A stretch of DNA of 5,365 nt, taken from an uncultured Prevotella sp. Its GTDB lineage: Bacteria > Bacteroidota > Bacteroidia > Bacteroidales > Bacteroidaceae. This document shows, piece by piece, positions 1 to 5,365 of this stretch. Where the stretch lies: the NCBI GenBank assembly GCA_900553155.1, contig USCM01000145.1, positions 1-5,365 on the forward strand, given 5' to 3'. Positions within the stretch are counted from its first letter, which is position 1, and the number at the start of each line of letters is the position of its first letter. A program made the translations under genes and the position numbers. The notes beneath the pieces were generated by a model that saw nothing but the letters and a program-made list of their open reading frames with translations, made no database searches and was not told the origin of the DNA.

Positions 1-994
1 TAATCATATTGAAAGCATCCTTACAGAGTTCCAAAGCGGTTTTTCCTGGAGCTGGATCAGTTTTACCATTAAAAAGCGTATTATCAGAATAATTAGGGTC
101 TATACCCCAATATACGCGATGGAAAGAAGAGCTTGACTGATTATCAAAGAAACGCCCTGTACTCCATATCGTTGTAAAATCTGTAGACAAACCACCAATC
201 TGATGAACTGGGAAAGTTGACTTATTAGTTACATCAAGCTTCCAATTCTCGATTTTCACAGTGGCATCTTTATATGTACCATCAGCAACTGTGTAAGAAG
301 GAGCAAAGTTCTCCATAGTAACCTTAGCCAAACCACGCTCTACATATACTGTAGTAGCACCCATTGCTTCTGCCTGCTCACGTGATGCGCAGACGTGGGC
401 AACCGGTACAAGAGTTTTGGGATCTGAAGTTGCACTATACTCTGGAGCATTTGCCATAAAGATACCAGCAGTTGAGAGGTATTTATCAGCTTTAGCGTTT
501 GTGGCAGTTTTACTCCATTTAGCGTAAGTCATTTCAGTATTAGCTGGCAATGAAACTTTCTGATCAGCAGTACCCGTATTATTATTAATGAGCACCAATG
601 CCTTATAGCTACCAGTTGTTGAAACACCTGTGAGCTTTACAGTAGCAATAGCAGCGGTTGTTACACCATTATCATCTGTATCTGCGGTCCAAGGGTTCAT
701 GTTTCCAAGATCGGCACTTGTAACAAACTTATCTGTAGTAGCATCGAAGATAAGAATTGTACCGTTCTTTACCTCATACTCAGCAGCGGTACCGCCATCG
801 AATTCAGCACCTGTATTAGGATCGACTGCACGTGTACCGCTTACTGTAGGCAGATTAATCTTGAATGAAGCATACGCAGTACCTGCCTTGTCTGCACCCT
901 CGTTAGCATTAGGATTAAGGTTGTCGTTGCTAGAGCAACCTACCAAGGCTGTAGCCATAACAGCCATTCCGAATAGATTTTTAACATTCTTCAT
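1..994 (-). CDS. Mfa1-family fimbria major subunit (fimbrillin lipoprotein), 3' end outside the window
   Basis: Structural pilin of a Bacteroidales type V-like fimbria, partial: 331 residues are present and the frame is still open at the left edge (Mfa1-type proteins usually exceed 450 residues). The start at 994 gives a lipoprotein signal peptide: K2/K5, a hydrophobic stretch at residues 7-18 and lipobox L17-V18-G19-C20, followed by an SSNDN linker. Residues 40-90 (YASFKINLP, then SGTRAVD, then the NGTILIFDA strand) form the typical fimbrillin N-terminal domain. The later VERGLAKVT (218-226) and HRVYWGIDPNY (292-302) stretches resemble Mfa1-family shaft subunits. Known of the family: the precursor is lipidated, exported, and cleaved after a conserved Arg, so that strand exchange can polymerise it; R55 is the candidate here. 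It lies 73 bp after the DUF3868 gene with no TAnnTTTG promoter between. Nineteen of 24 Gly codons are GGT, unlike the GGC-rich flavoprotein, which fits high expression. The family call is by recognition, without a search; an FimA-like relative is the alternative. Confidence 0.88.
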   Translation of the reverse strand, partial: MKNVKNLFGMAVMATALVGCSSNDNLNPNANEGADKAGTAYASFKINLPTVSGTRAVDPNTGAEFDGGTAAEYEVKNGTILIFDATTDKFVTSADLGNMNPWTADTDDNGVTTAAIATVKLTGVSTTGSYKALVLINNNTGTADQKVSLPANTEMTYAKWSKTATNAKADKYLSTAGIFMANAPEYSATSDPKTLVPVAHVCASREQAEAMGATTVYVERGLAKVTMENFAPSYTVADGTYKDATVKIENWKLDVTNKSTFPVHQIGGLSTDFTTIWSTGRFFDNQSSSSFHRVYWGIDPNYSDNTLFNGKTDPAPGKTALELCKDAFNMI

Positions 995-1067
995 AATAAA
1001 AAAGAATTTAGTGACTATAATTGTTTAACTTAAAAATTTGATCGTAAGGTGGTTGGGAAGGAATGTA

Positions 1068-2513
1068 TTATTTGGCGTTGGCTATGCGCTGTGCGTTAGC
1101 CTTTGCGTCCTCCGAACCAGCGGCAGCAGCATCGGCAAACAGCTGGCGAGCCAACTGATAGTCTTTCTTCATTACAGCCAAAGCGCCACGCGCGTTAAGG
1201 GCTGCAGCCGAGTTGTCGGCCTTCTGCAGATGCTTCTCAGCCGACGCGATGTCGCGGCGTTGAAGGTCGGCACATGCGGCATTAAGGTTGGCAGTTGGGT
1301 CGTCGGGGAACATGCGCACGGCAATATCGAACACCTCGTTAAATTCTGCCGAGCCCGGCTCCATTGTCTGTGCTACAAGATACATCTCCTGTAGCGACAA
1401 CTGCTGCGGACGGGTCTTTAGTATCTGTTTGGCTTCCTCAACCGAGAAAGGCCTTACCGTATAGCTCACGGTGTAGTCGCTATGGCGCAAGCGCGGATAG
1501 ATGTCGCTCATTATCACGGCGTAGTCGTGCGGATAGAGCTGGCGTATGCGCTTGTCCTTGTCGTCGGGCGCAAGGCTCGAGTTCGAAATCTTTATTATCT
1601 CCTCCTTGTTAGCCAAGTTAGACTGCTGCACCTTGCGACGGAATCCATCCCAGTCCTCAGGTGTAGAGTTTGAGCTGAACAGGTTAGCTTCAATCGGATA
1701 AAGATGCGCCACATAATTCTTAAGAGACGCAGCACGCTCGCGAGCCAAACGATCATTGTTGGCATAAGGACCATCTGGCGAGGCATAACCATGAATGTTA
1801 ATGCCTGTAATCTCTACGTTCTTATCTTCACGCACAACATCTATAGTCTTCATTATCTTTGCCAGTTCACGTGGATTGTCGAACAAATCTACCACTATAT
1901 CCGTTTTGTTTACGCGGAAACTTAAGTAAGCCTCACCTTTCTCGGCACGTTGCTTGCGTGCCTCGGCAACAGGCTTGACAAAAGCGATGGCTGGCATCCA
2001 AGCGCCAAGGTTGTCGATAGTGGTGATAAGCGTGCGGTCTTGATTCTTAAGGTCGCCACATCCGCAAAGGTCCTGTGCGGCAAGTACCTGCAGCTGGTCG
2101 GCCTCCACTGGGCGCATGCGCTCTACCGACTGGCTGTAGCTAATGCTCTGCTCGGTACCATTCTTGCGCATAACAACTATGGGCTGCTCGCCCTCCGTGT
2201 TCTTGGCGTCGAGTTTGCCAGCACGCTGCATGCGAATCTGCTGCGAACGGCCGTTGATGATGATAGGCTGCAAAGCAGTAGTGTCGCCGTCGGCGGCAAG
2301 CAACGGAGTAAGTATAAGTTGCTGCTCGGCCTTGAGCTTAAGGTTGTTGAGGTTCAGTCTGAACGCAACATCCACCCATTTGTTCTCTACATTAGTCTGC
2401 ACGTTGTCAATAGTCACGGCACCAGACGCGACGGTCTGAGCCTTTGCTGTATAGCAAGTAGTGACACCGACAAGATATGCCAAAATGATGCGCGTAAATG
2501 AATTGGTCTTCAT
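1068..2513 (-). CDS. DUF3868 protein with OmpA-like segment and TPR-like C-terminus, fimbrial locus accessory protein
   Basis: Complete 481-residue exported protein. A signal peptide spans residues 1-25 (hydrophobic 9-19, cleavage expected after AKA, leaving Q26). Residues about 27-130 look like the beta-rich DUF3868 domain often found beside Bacteroides and Prevotella fimbrial genes. A CGCG motif sits at 150-153. Residues about 195-270 resemble an OmpA/MotB-type peptidoglycan-binding fold: a VVREDKNVEITGINIHGYASPDG core (226-248) followed by N253-R255-L256 and the R258-R260-A261 helix. Residues about 375-475 are alanine-rich helical pairs resembling TPR units (NLNAACADLQRRDIASAEKHL, then ARGALAVMKKDYQLARQLF). 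The likely location is the periplasm, tied to the cell wall. It follows the DUF3575 gene by 98 bp and precedes the fimbrillin by 73 bp, which suggests a role in assembling or anchoring the pilus; this is inference from position. ATG at 2513 is preferred because it gives the complete signal peptide; no strong ribosome binding site is visible. The precise biochemical function is unknown. Confidence 0.85.
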   Translation of the reverse strand: MKTNSFTRIILAYLVGVTTCYTAKAQTVASGAVTIDNVQTNVENKWVDVAFRLNLNNLKLKAEQQLILTPLLAADGDTTALQPIIINGRSQQIRMQRAGKLDAKNTEGEQPIVVMRKNGTEQSISYSQSVERMRPVEADQLQVLAAQDLCGCGDLKNQDRTLITTIDNLGAWMPAIAFVKPVAEARKQRAEKGEAYLSFRVNKTDIVVDLFDNPRELAKIMKTIDVVREDKNVEITGINIHGYASPDGPYANNDRLARERAASLKNYVAHLYPIEANLFSSNSTPEDWDGFRRKVQQSNLANKEEIIKISNSSLAPDDKDKRIRQLYPHDYAVIMSDIYPRLRHSDYTVSYTVRPFSVEEAKQILKTRPQQLSLQEMYLVAQTMEPGSAEFNEVFDIAVRMFPDDPTANLNAACADLQRRDIASAEKHLQKADNSAAALNARGALAVMKKDYQLARQLFADAAAAGSEDAKANAQRIANAK

Positions 2514-2542
2514 AACTTCAGGATTGTTATAATTGTCTTTGA

Positions 2543-2596
2543 AGATTCTAAAATCTACAATTCTATATCTTAGAGTTTCTCCGTAAAAGCATACGG
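2543..2596 (-). other. Two small hairpins in the gap between the DUF3575 and DUF3868 genes
   Basis: The 98-bp gap holds CCGTA/TACGG (2581-2585 and 2592-2596, 6-base loop) and AGATT/AATCT (2543-2547 and 2552-2556, 4-base loop). Neither is followed by a T run on the minus strand, and no TAnnTTTG promoter is seen, so transcription probably reads through. They may affect mRNA stability or processing between the two genes, or be chance structures. Confidence 0.3.
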
Positions 2597-2611
2597 TTTA
2601 AGCTTCTCCAC

Positions 2612-3181
2612 TTAGAATATGTAGGCAAAGCTTAACGCCACCTTTGTAGGTCCTACATAGTTGCGGTGCGACTTCTCCAGACACTTAGCACAACGTCCGT
2701 ATAGATTATACGGACTGTAGGCATAACCGATGCCAAGCGAAGCCTCGAGGTTCCAGTGTCGCGACAGCAGCCATTGGTAGCCGTAAGTTACGCCGGCTCC
2801 CACGTACCATCCCTCGTAGTGGCGTCCGCGTTTGGTCTTGGCCAGGGTGCCGAAGGGCAGGTCAACATTCTTGACGTTGTACTCGCCTGCAAGAGCGTGC
2901 ACTCCAAAGAAACTGCCTCCAAAGCGTTGGCAAGTCCACCAGCGATATTCTGGCTCAATGTTCCAAATGCGCACCCTCTTCTCTCCTGAGAAAGTCCACG
3001 GGTTGAGCGTGGCAAACACTTGTGCCGTCTGCTTCTCTGCTGTACCTATCTCCACACCAGCGTTAAGAGATGCTGTAGCCCAACCTACGAGATTGGTCTT
3101 TAATGCCACGTTCTGTGCCTTTACCGAGGCTGTTGTTGCAAGCACCATCATTGCCATTCCTATAATGTACGAATGCTTCAT
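2612..3181 (-). CDS. DUF3575 outer-membrane beta-barrel protein, first gene of the fimbrial cluster
   Basis: Complete 189-residue protein. A signal peptide covers residues 1-22 (hydrophobic 5-18, cleavage after VKA, leaving Q23). The mature part has alternating aromatic and hydrophobic strands typical of a small barrel: NVALKTNLVGWATASLNAGVEIG (24-46), an EPEYRWW strand (76-82), FFGVHALAGEYNV (91-103), YVGAGVTYGYQW (126-137) and VALSFAYIF (181-189). The chain ends in Phe, as outer-membrane barrel proteins usually do. A CxxC pair (C164, C167) lies in the loop before the last strand, followed by NYVGPTK, a pattern I recall from DUF3575 members. This family has no established enzymatic role, and genes of the type commonly sit upstream of DUF3868 and fimbrillin genes in Bacteroidales. 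It is the first gene after the divergent promoter region, so it is probably the operon leader. A role as a membrane partner of the pilus machinery is inferred from context only. Confidence 0.86.
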   Translation of the reverse strand: MKHSYIIGMAMMVLATTASVKAQNVALKTNLVGWATASLNAGVEIGTAEKQTAQVFATLNPWTFSGEKRVRIWNIEPEYRWWTCQRFGGSFFGVHALAGEYNVKNVDLPFGTLAKTKRGRHYEGWYVGAGVTYGYQWLLSRHWNLEASLGIGYAYSPYNLYGRCAKCLEKSHRNYVGPTKVALSFAYIF

Positions 3182-3250
3182 CGTTTTAGGCTTTTTATAT
3201 CTATAAATAATATTTCGGTTTAAGAATTAAATCATATTATAAGGCAATGG

Positions 3251-3281
3251 ATCAAATTACATATCATCGTATGTATCAAAT
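3251..3281. repeat. Small palindrome flanked by direct repeats in the operon leader
   Basis: TACATA (3258-3263) and TATGTA (3270-3275) form a 6-bp inverted repeat around a 6-base spacer. The unit is bracketed by two copies of ATCAAAT (3251-3257 and 3275-3281). It lies just downstream of, and partly inside, the proximal promoter candidate, so it could be an operator or a weak leader hairpin. The arms are short and A/T-rich, and chance is a real alternative. Confidence 0.35.
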
Positions 3282-3307
3282 CTAATTTGTCTCTTGTGAG
3301 CTACAAA
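3277..3307 (-). promoter_or_regulatory. Proximal promoter candidate for the fimbrial cluster
   Basis: Read on the minus strand, TTTG (3307-3304) is followed after 19 bases by TAGATTTG (3284-3277), a full match to the Bacteroidetes -7 element TAnnTTTG at near-ideal spacing from a -33 TTTG. Transcription would begin near 3273 and give a leader of roughly 90 nt before the ATG at 3181. The TTTG used as -33 here is also the end of the distal -7 candidate. Confidence 0.6.
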
Positions 3308-3338
3308 GATATGCCATAAATTAATATGCTACATCAAA
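3304..3338 (-). promoter_or_regulatory. Distal promoter candidate for the fimbrial cluster
   Basis: On the minus strand, TTTG (3338-3335) is followed after 23 bases by TATCTTTG (3311-3304), again a full TAnnTTTG match. The spacing is longer than the usual 19-21 bases, so it is weaker on that count than the proximal candidate. It would start near 3300 and give a leader of about 115-120 nt. At least one of the two candidates is probably real; the sequence alone does not decide which. Confidence 0.5.
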
Positions 3339-3438
3339 ATTGTTTAGGATATATTACATTTACCTGTGAAAACGTTTGCAACTTTAACTTCTGTTAAAAA
3401 GAATATTAAAGAAGAAAGTATATTAGCCTTTTATTTTG

Positions 3439-3446
3439 TAAATTTG
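3439..3446 (+). promoter_or_regulatory. -7 promoter element candidate for the flavoprotein gene
   Basis: TAAATTTG is a full match to the Bacteroidetes -7 consensus TAnnTTTG and is followed by CA, as often seen in Prevotella and Bacteroides promoters. Transcription would start near 3450, giving a leader of about 40 nt before the ATG at 3491. No TTTG is present at the expected -33 distance (around 3413-3418), so the call rests on the -7 element and its position. Confidence 0.5.
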
Positions 3447-3490
3447 CAGTTTCATAAGAAACAGCCTTAAACAAATTAGAAAATATATAT

Positions 3491-4747
3491 ATGACCAATC
3501 CACCACTCCACATCGCCATCATCGGTGGCGGCGCTGCCGGCTACTTTGCCGCCATAGAGGCCAAACGCAACTGTCCATCGGCAGACATCACTATATTTGA
3601 GAAAAACCAGAAGATGCTGGCAAAGGTAGAGATCACTGGCGGTGGACGCTGCAACCTTACCAACTCGTTCCAGGGCATTAGCGACGCCAAGCAGGCTTAT
3701 CCACGAGGGCACAAGCTTATGAAGCGTCTGTTTAAGAGGTTCGACCACCGCAGCACATACCAGTGGTTCGAGCGCGAGGGCGTGAGGCTTACCACACAGG
3801 AGGACGAGTGTGTGTTCCCTGTGTCGCAAAGCTCGCACAGCATCATCAATTGCCTCACGGGGCTTGCCACACAGCTGGGCGTTAAGCAGAAGACGCAGCA
3901 CCGCCTTACAGCCATATCGCAGAACGAGGACCAGTCGTGGCACCTTGCCTTTGCCAATGGCAAGGAAGCCCGCTTCGACCGTGTAGCCATTACCACCGGG
4001 GGCAGCCCTAAGGGCGAGGGTCTGAAGATGTTTGCCCTTTTGGGCCACGACATAGCGCAGCCCATACCGTCGCTATACACCTTCAACATCAACGACCATG
4101 AGCTTTTAAGCCTTATGGGCACCGTTGTAGAACCTGTAGTGGCATCTATCCCCGGCACAAAGTACAGGGCAGAGGGGCCGTTGCTCATTACCCATTGGGG
4201 TATGAGCGGGCCCGCTGCTCTAAAGCTGTCGTCGCATGCCGCGCGTCACCTTAGCGAGTGTGGGTACCAATCGGCCATAGCCATCAACTGGACAGGCGAG
4301 AGCCGCCGCTCTGTGGCCGAAGAAGAGATAGGCGGCATAGCTGCCTGCAATGCGCAGAAGCAGCTTGCTACCATACGGCCCTTCAACATTCCCTCCCGTC
4401 TTTGGCTCTACATCATAAGCCGAACGGGACATAAGGCCGAGCAACGCTGGGGCGAGATAGGTAAGAAGAACCTCAATCGCATTATAGAGACCCTTACCAA
4501 CGACATATACCAGATAGCGGGACGCGGCAAGGCGCGCGACGAGTTTGTAACGTGCGGAGGTGTGTCGCTTGCGTCAATCGACCTGCATACACTTGAGAGC
4601 AAGGTGTGCAAGGGCCTCTTCTTTGCCGGGGAGGTGCTCGACGTCGATGCCATAACCGGCGGATTCAATCTGCAGGCGGCATGGACCATGGGGCATGTCG
4701 TGGGAAGGCACATTGGGGAATTAGGAATTGTCGGCTGCACCGATTAG
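3491..4747 (+). CDS. FAD-dependent oxidoreductase of the YhiN/HI0933 (BaiN-like) flavoprotein family
   Basis: Complete 418-residue cytosolic flavoprotein, a usual length for the family. The N-terminus carries the FAD dinucleotide-binding fold: GGGAAG at 12-17, acidic E37 ending the second strand (ITIFEKN), then the family signature KVEITGGGRCNLTN at 45-58. EDECVFPVS (104-112) and VAITTGGSP (165-173) follow. The C-terminal FAD contact region is GLFFAGEVLDVDAITGGFNLQAAW, with AGE at 379-381 and GGFNLQ at 390-395. The middle part (about 190-360, including THWGMSGPAAL) is the inserted domain typical of this family. Members have been described as BaiN-type bile acid reductases or as uncharacterised flavoproteins; the substrate cannot be read from sequence, and a bile acid role should not be assumed. 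The ATG at 3491 sits just before the first beta strand, and the upstream sequence is A/T-rich with no Shine-Dalgarno, as is common in Bacteroidetes. It is transcribed away from the fimbrial cluster, so a functional link is unlikely. Codons are rich in G/C at third positions. Confidence 0.92.
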   Translation: MTNPPLHIAIIGGGAAGYFAAIEAKRNCPSADITIFEKNQKMLAKVEITGGGRCNLTNSFQGISDAKQAYPRGHKLMKRLFKRFDHRSTYQWFEREGVRLTTQEDECVFPVSQSSHSIINCLTGLATQLGVKQKTQHRLTAISQNEDQSWHLAFANGKEARFDRVAITTGGSPKGEGLKMFALLGHDIAQPIPSLYTFNINDHELLSLMGTVVEPVVASIPGTKYRAEGPLLITHWGMSGPAALKLSSHAARHLSECGYQSAIAINWTGESRRSVAEEEIGGIAACNAQKQLATIRPFNIPSRLWLYIISRTGHKAEQRWGEIGKKNLNRIIETLTNDIYQIAGRGKARDEFVTCGGVSLASIDLHTLESKVCKGLFFAGEVLDVDAITGGFNLQAAWTMGHVVGRHIGELGIVGCTD

Positions 4748-4752
4748 GAATT
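4720..4752. repeat. Two copies of ATTAGGAATT across the flavoprotein stop codon
   Basis: The 10-base word ATTAGGAATT occurs at 4720-4729, inside the last codons of the flavoprotein, and again at 4743-4752, overlapping its TAG stop. The copies start 23 bases apart. The first copy encodes part of the terminal GELGIVG tail, which lies beyond the conserved GGFNLQAAW region. It may be a remnant of a short simple repeat of the kind found between Bacteroidales genes. Confidence 0.5.
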
Positions 4753-4777
4753 ATTCTATTTTCGATTTAAAATTCTT

Positions 4778-4813
4778 GGCTCATCCGGAACATGGAGTGA
4801 TTGCGGATGAGCC
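4778..4813. terminator. Stem-loop between convergent genes, probable bidirectional terminator
   Basis: GGCTCATCCG (4778-4787) and CGGATGAGCC (4804-4813) form a perfect 10-bp stem with 6 G-C pairs, enclosing a 16-base loop. It lies between the stop of the flavoprotein (4747) and the stop of the phosphatase (4840), where a terminator for both is expected. Neither strand has a strong T tract after the stem; the following bases are merely A/T-rich, so termination efficiency is uncertain. Confidence 0.7.
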
Positions 4814-4839
4814 TTATATAATAACTTAAAATTTTCTGA

Positions 4840-5365
4840 TTAAGACGGAAGTGTAGCCAAACGTTTCTGATAATAATCCTTCACTGCATCCCAATGATAA
4901 TACGGCCAGATGTCTGTCTTAACCGGGATGTGAACCTCCTTCTCGTTGTGCATAATCTTAACTAGCACATCGCCACCCTTGTTCTCAAAGAATACAAACT
5001 GGATGTTAGAAGCCATTGGAGCGGCCTTGAAATCGCACCAATGCTTGTATATTCCAGCAGACGGCTCAATGGATACATCAAAGTTGTCTACCTGAAGCAA
5101 AGCTAACAATGGAATGATGTTGCCATCGTGTCCAAAGCGCAGTGTTGCAGCCGTAGAACGGTCCTTTATGGCATTGTCTGCCGACTCGATAATGTTCTCT
5201 ACCAACGACTTTGCATTAGCCATCACAAGTCCATTGCTTGCAAGAGGATTGGCGTTGCCCATATAGAAACGATAGTTGACACATTGCCACAAATCGAACA
5301 GCTCTTTGGCTGTAAAGATGTCATAGAACGACACACGGGTCTCTATATCCTGCATACCCACAGCT
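4840..5365 (-). CDS. Histidine-type acid phosphatase (histidine phosphatase superfamily, clade 2), C-terminal part
   Basis: Phosphomonoesterase fragment: the 174 C-terminal residues up to the stop at 4842-4840. The frame is open at the right edge, so the start, the signal peptide and the N-terminal RHGxR phosphohistidine motif lie outside the window (family members are usually about 400-450 residues). The recognisable part is RFGHDGNIIPLLALL, coded at about 5145-5101, with the catalytic HD pair (His at 5130-5128, Asp at 5127-5125) that supplies the proton donor in histidine acid phosphatases. The preceding LWQCVNYRFYMGNANPL and LVENIIESADNAI helices fit the family's helical cap region. The HD pair differs from the HAE motif of MINPP-type inositol polyphosphate phosphatases, so the enzyme is better called a general histidine-type phosphatase; phytate or another sugar phosphate is possible but not shown. 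Bacteroidales members are usually exported. It converges on the flavoprotein gene, with a 92-bp spacer holding a shared stem-loop. A GTG near 5361 is internal and is not taken as the start. Confidence 0.82.
   Translation of the reverse strand, partial: AVGMQDIETRVSFYDIFTAKELFDLWQCVNYRFYMGNANPLASNGLVMANAKSLVENIIESADNAIKDRSTAATLRFGHDGNIIPLLALLQVDNFDVSIEPSAGIYKHWCDFKAAPMASNIQFVFFENKGGDVLVKIMHNEKEVHIPVKTDIWPYYHWDAVKDYYQKRLATLPS

Larger units (their letters stand above)
3182..3490. other. Divergent intergenic region (309 bp) with promoters for both directions
   Basis: A/T-rich spacer between the start of the fimbrial cluster (minus strand) and the start of the flavoprotein gene (plus strand). It holds at least two overlapping minus-strand promoter candidates, one plus-strand promoter candidate and a small palindrome flanked by direct repeats, listed separately. 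I saw no open frame with a plausible start, no tRNA-like cloverleaf, no insertion sequence end, and no pair of long inverted repeats that would mark an invertible promoter. Confidence 0.8.

Noticed and set aside
630..1028. Plus-strand open frame opposite the fimbrillin N-terminus
   Set aside because: It overlaps the lipoprotein signal and start of the fimbrillin in antisense and has no recognisable feature of its own.
995..1067. Separate promoter for the fimbrillin gene
   Set aside because: No TAnnTTTG element was found on the minus strand in the gap, so I treat the gene as co-transcribed; a non-consensus promoter cannot be excluded.
1950..2501. Long plus-strand open frame opposite the DUF3868 gene
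   Set aside because: It is entirely antisense to a gene with a clear signal peptide and OmpA-like motif, has no domain-like pattern, and no promoter precedes it.
2581..2596. CCGTA/TACGG hairpin as a terminator after the DUF3575 gene
   Set aside because: The stem is only 5 bp and no T run follows it on the minus strand.
3207..3240. ATAATAT/ATATTAT inverted repeat with a 20-base spacer
   Set aside because: Seven A/T-only pairs in an A/T-rich spacer are expected by chance, and the stem would be very weak.
3182..3490. Possible invertible (phase-variable) promoter of the fimbrial operon
   Set aside because: Bacteroidales fimbrial promoters can be invertible, so I looked for inverted repeats of 10 bp or more flanking the promoter and found none; no recombinase gene is in the window.
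3476..4188. Minus-strand open frames opposite the flavoprotein gene
   Set aside because: They are antisense to a family with several exact motifs; their residue composition is that of a shadow frame.

Overview
The window looks like chromosomal DNA of a member of the Bacteroidales, most likely Prevotella or a close relative. The evidence is the gene content (a DUF3575 protein, a DUF3868/OmpA-like protein and a Mfa1-type fimbrillin lipoprotein), promoters of the Bacteroidetes type (-33 TTTG, -7 TAnnTTTG), and A/T-rich starts without clear Shine-Dalgarno sequences. The genus is inferred from this style and was not tested by any search.

There are five protein-coding genes. The left three fifths is a minus-strand cluster read from right to left: a small outer-membrane beta-barrel protein (DUF3575, 3181-2612), a periplasmic DUF3868 protein with an OmpA-like segment and a TPR-like tail (2513-1068), and the N-terminal 331 residues of a Mfa1-family fimbria major subunit (994 to the left edge). 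Gaps of 98 and 73 bp with no recognisable promoter suggest one operon, driven from the 309-bp divergent intergenic region at 3182-3490. The fimbrillin is the secreted shaft protein. The two upstream proteins are well placed to act at the outer membrane in assembly or anchoring, but this is inferred from position only. Further pilus genes (anchor and tip subunits) would be expected beyond the left edge.

On the plus strand, 3491-4747 encodes a complete YhiN/HI0933-family FAD-dependent flavoprotein with its own promoter candidate. It converges on the C-terminal part of a histidine-type (clade 2) acid phosphatase on the minus strand (right edge to 4840). A perfect 10-bp stem lies between the two and probably serves as a shared terminator.

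No RNA gene, CRISPR array, insertion sequence or tRNA was seen. The window is mostly a recognisable fimbrial locus plus housekeeping-type genes. The most interesting parts are the arrangement of the fimbrial accessory genes, the overlapping promoter candidates and repeat-flanked palindrome in the operon leader, and the paired cysteines in both accessory proteins.
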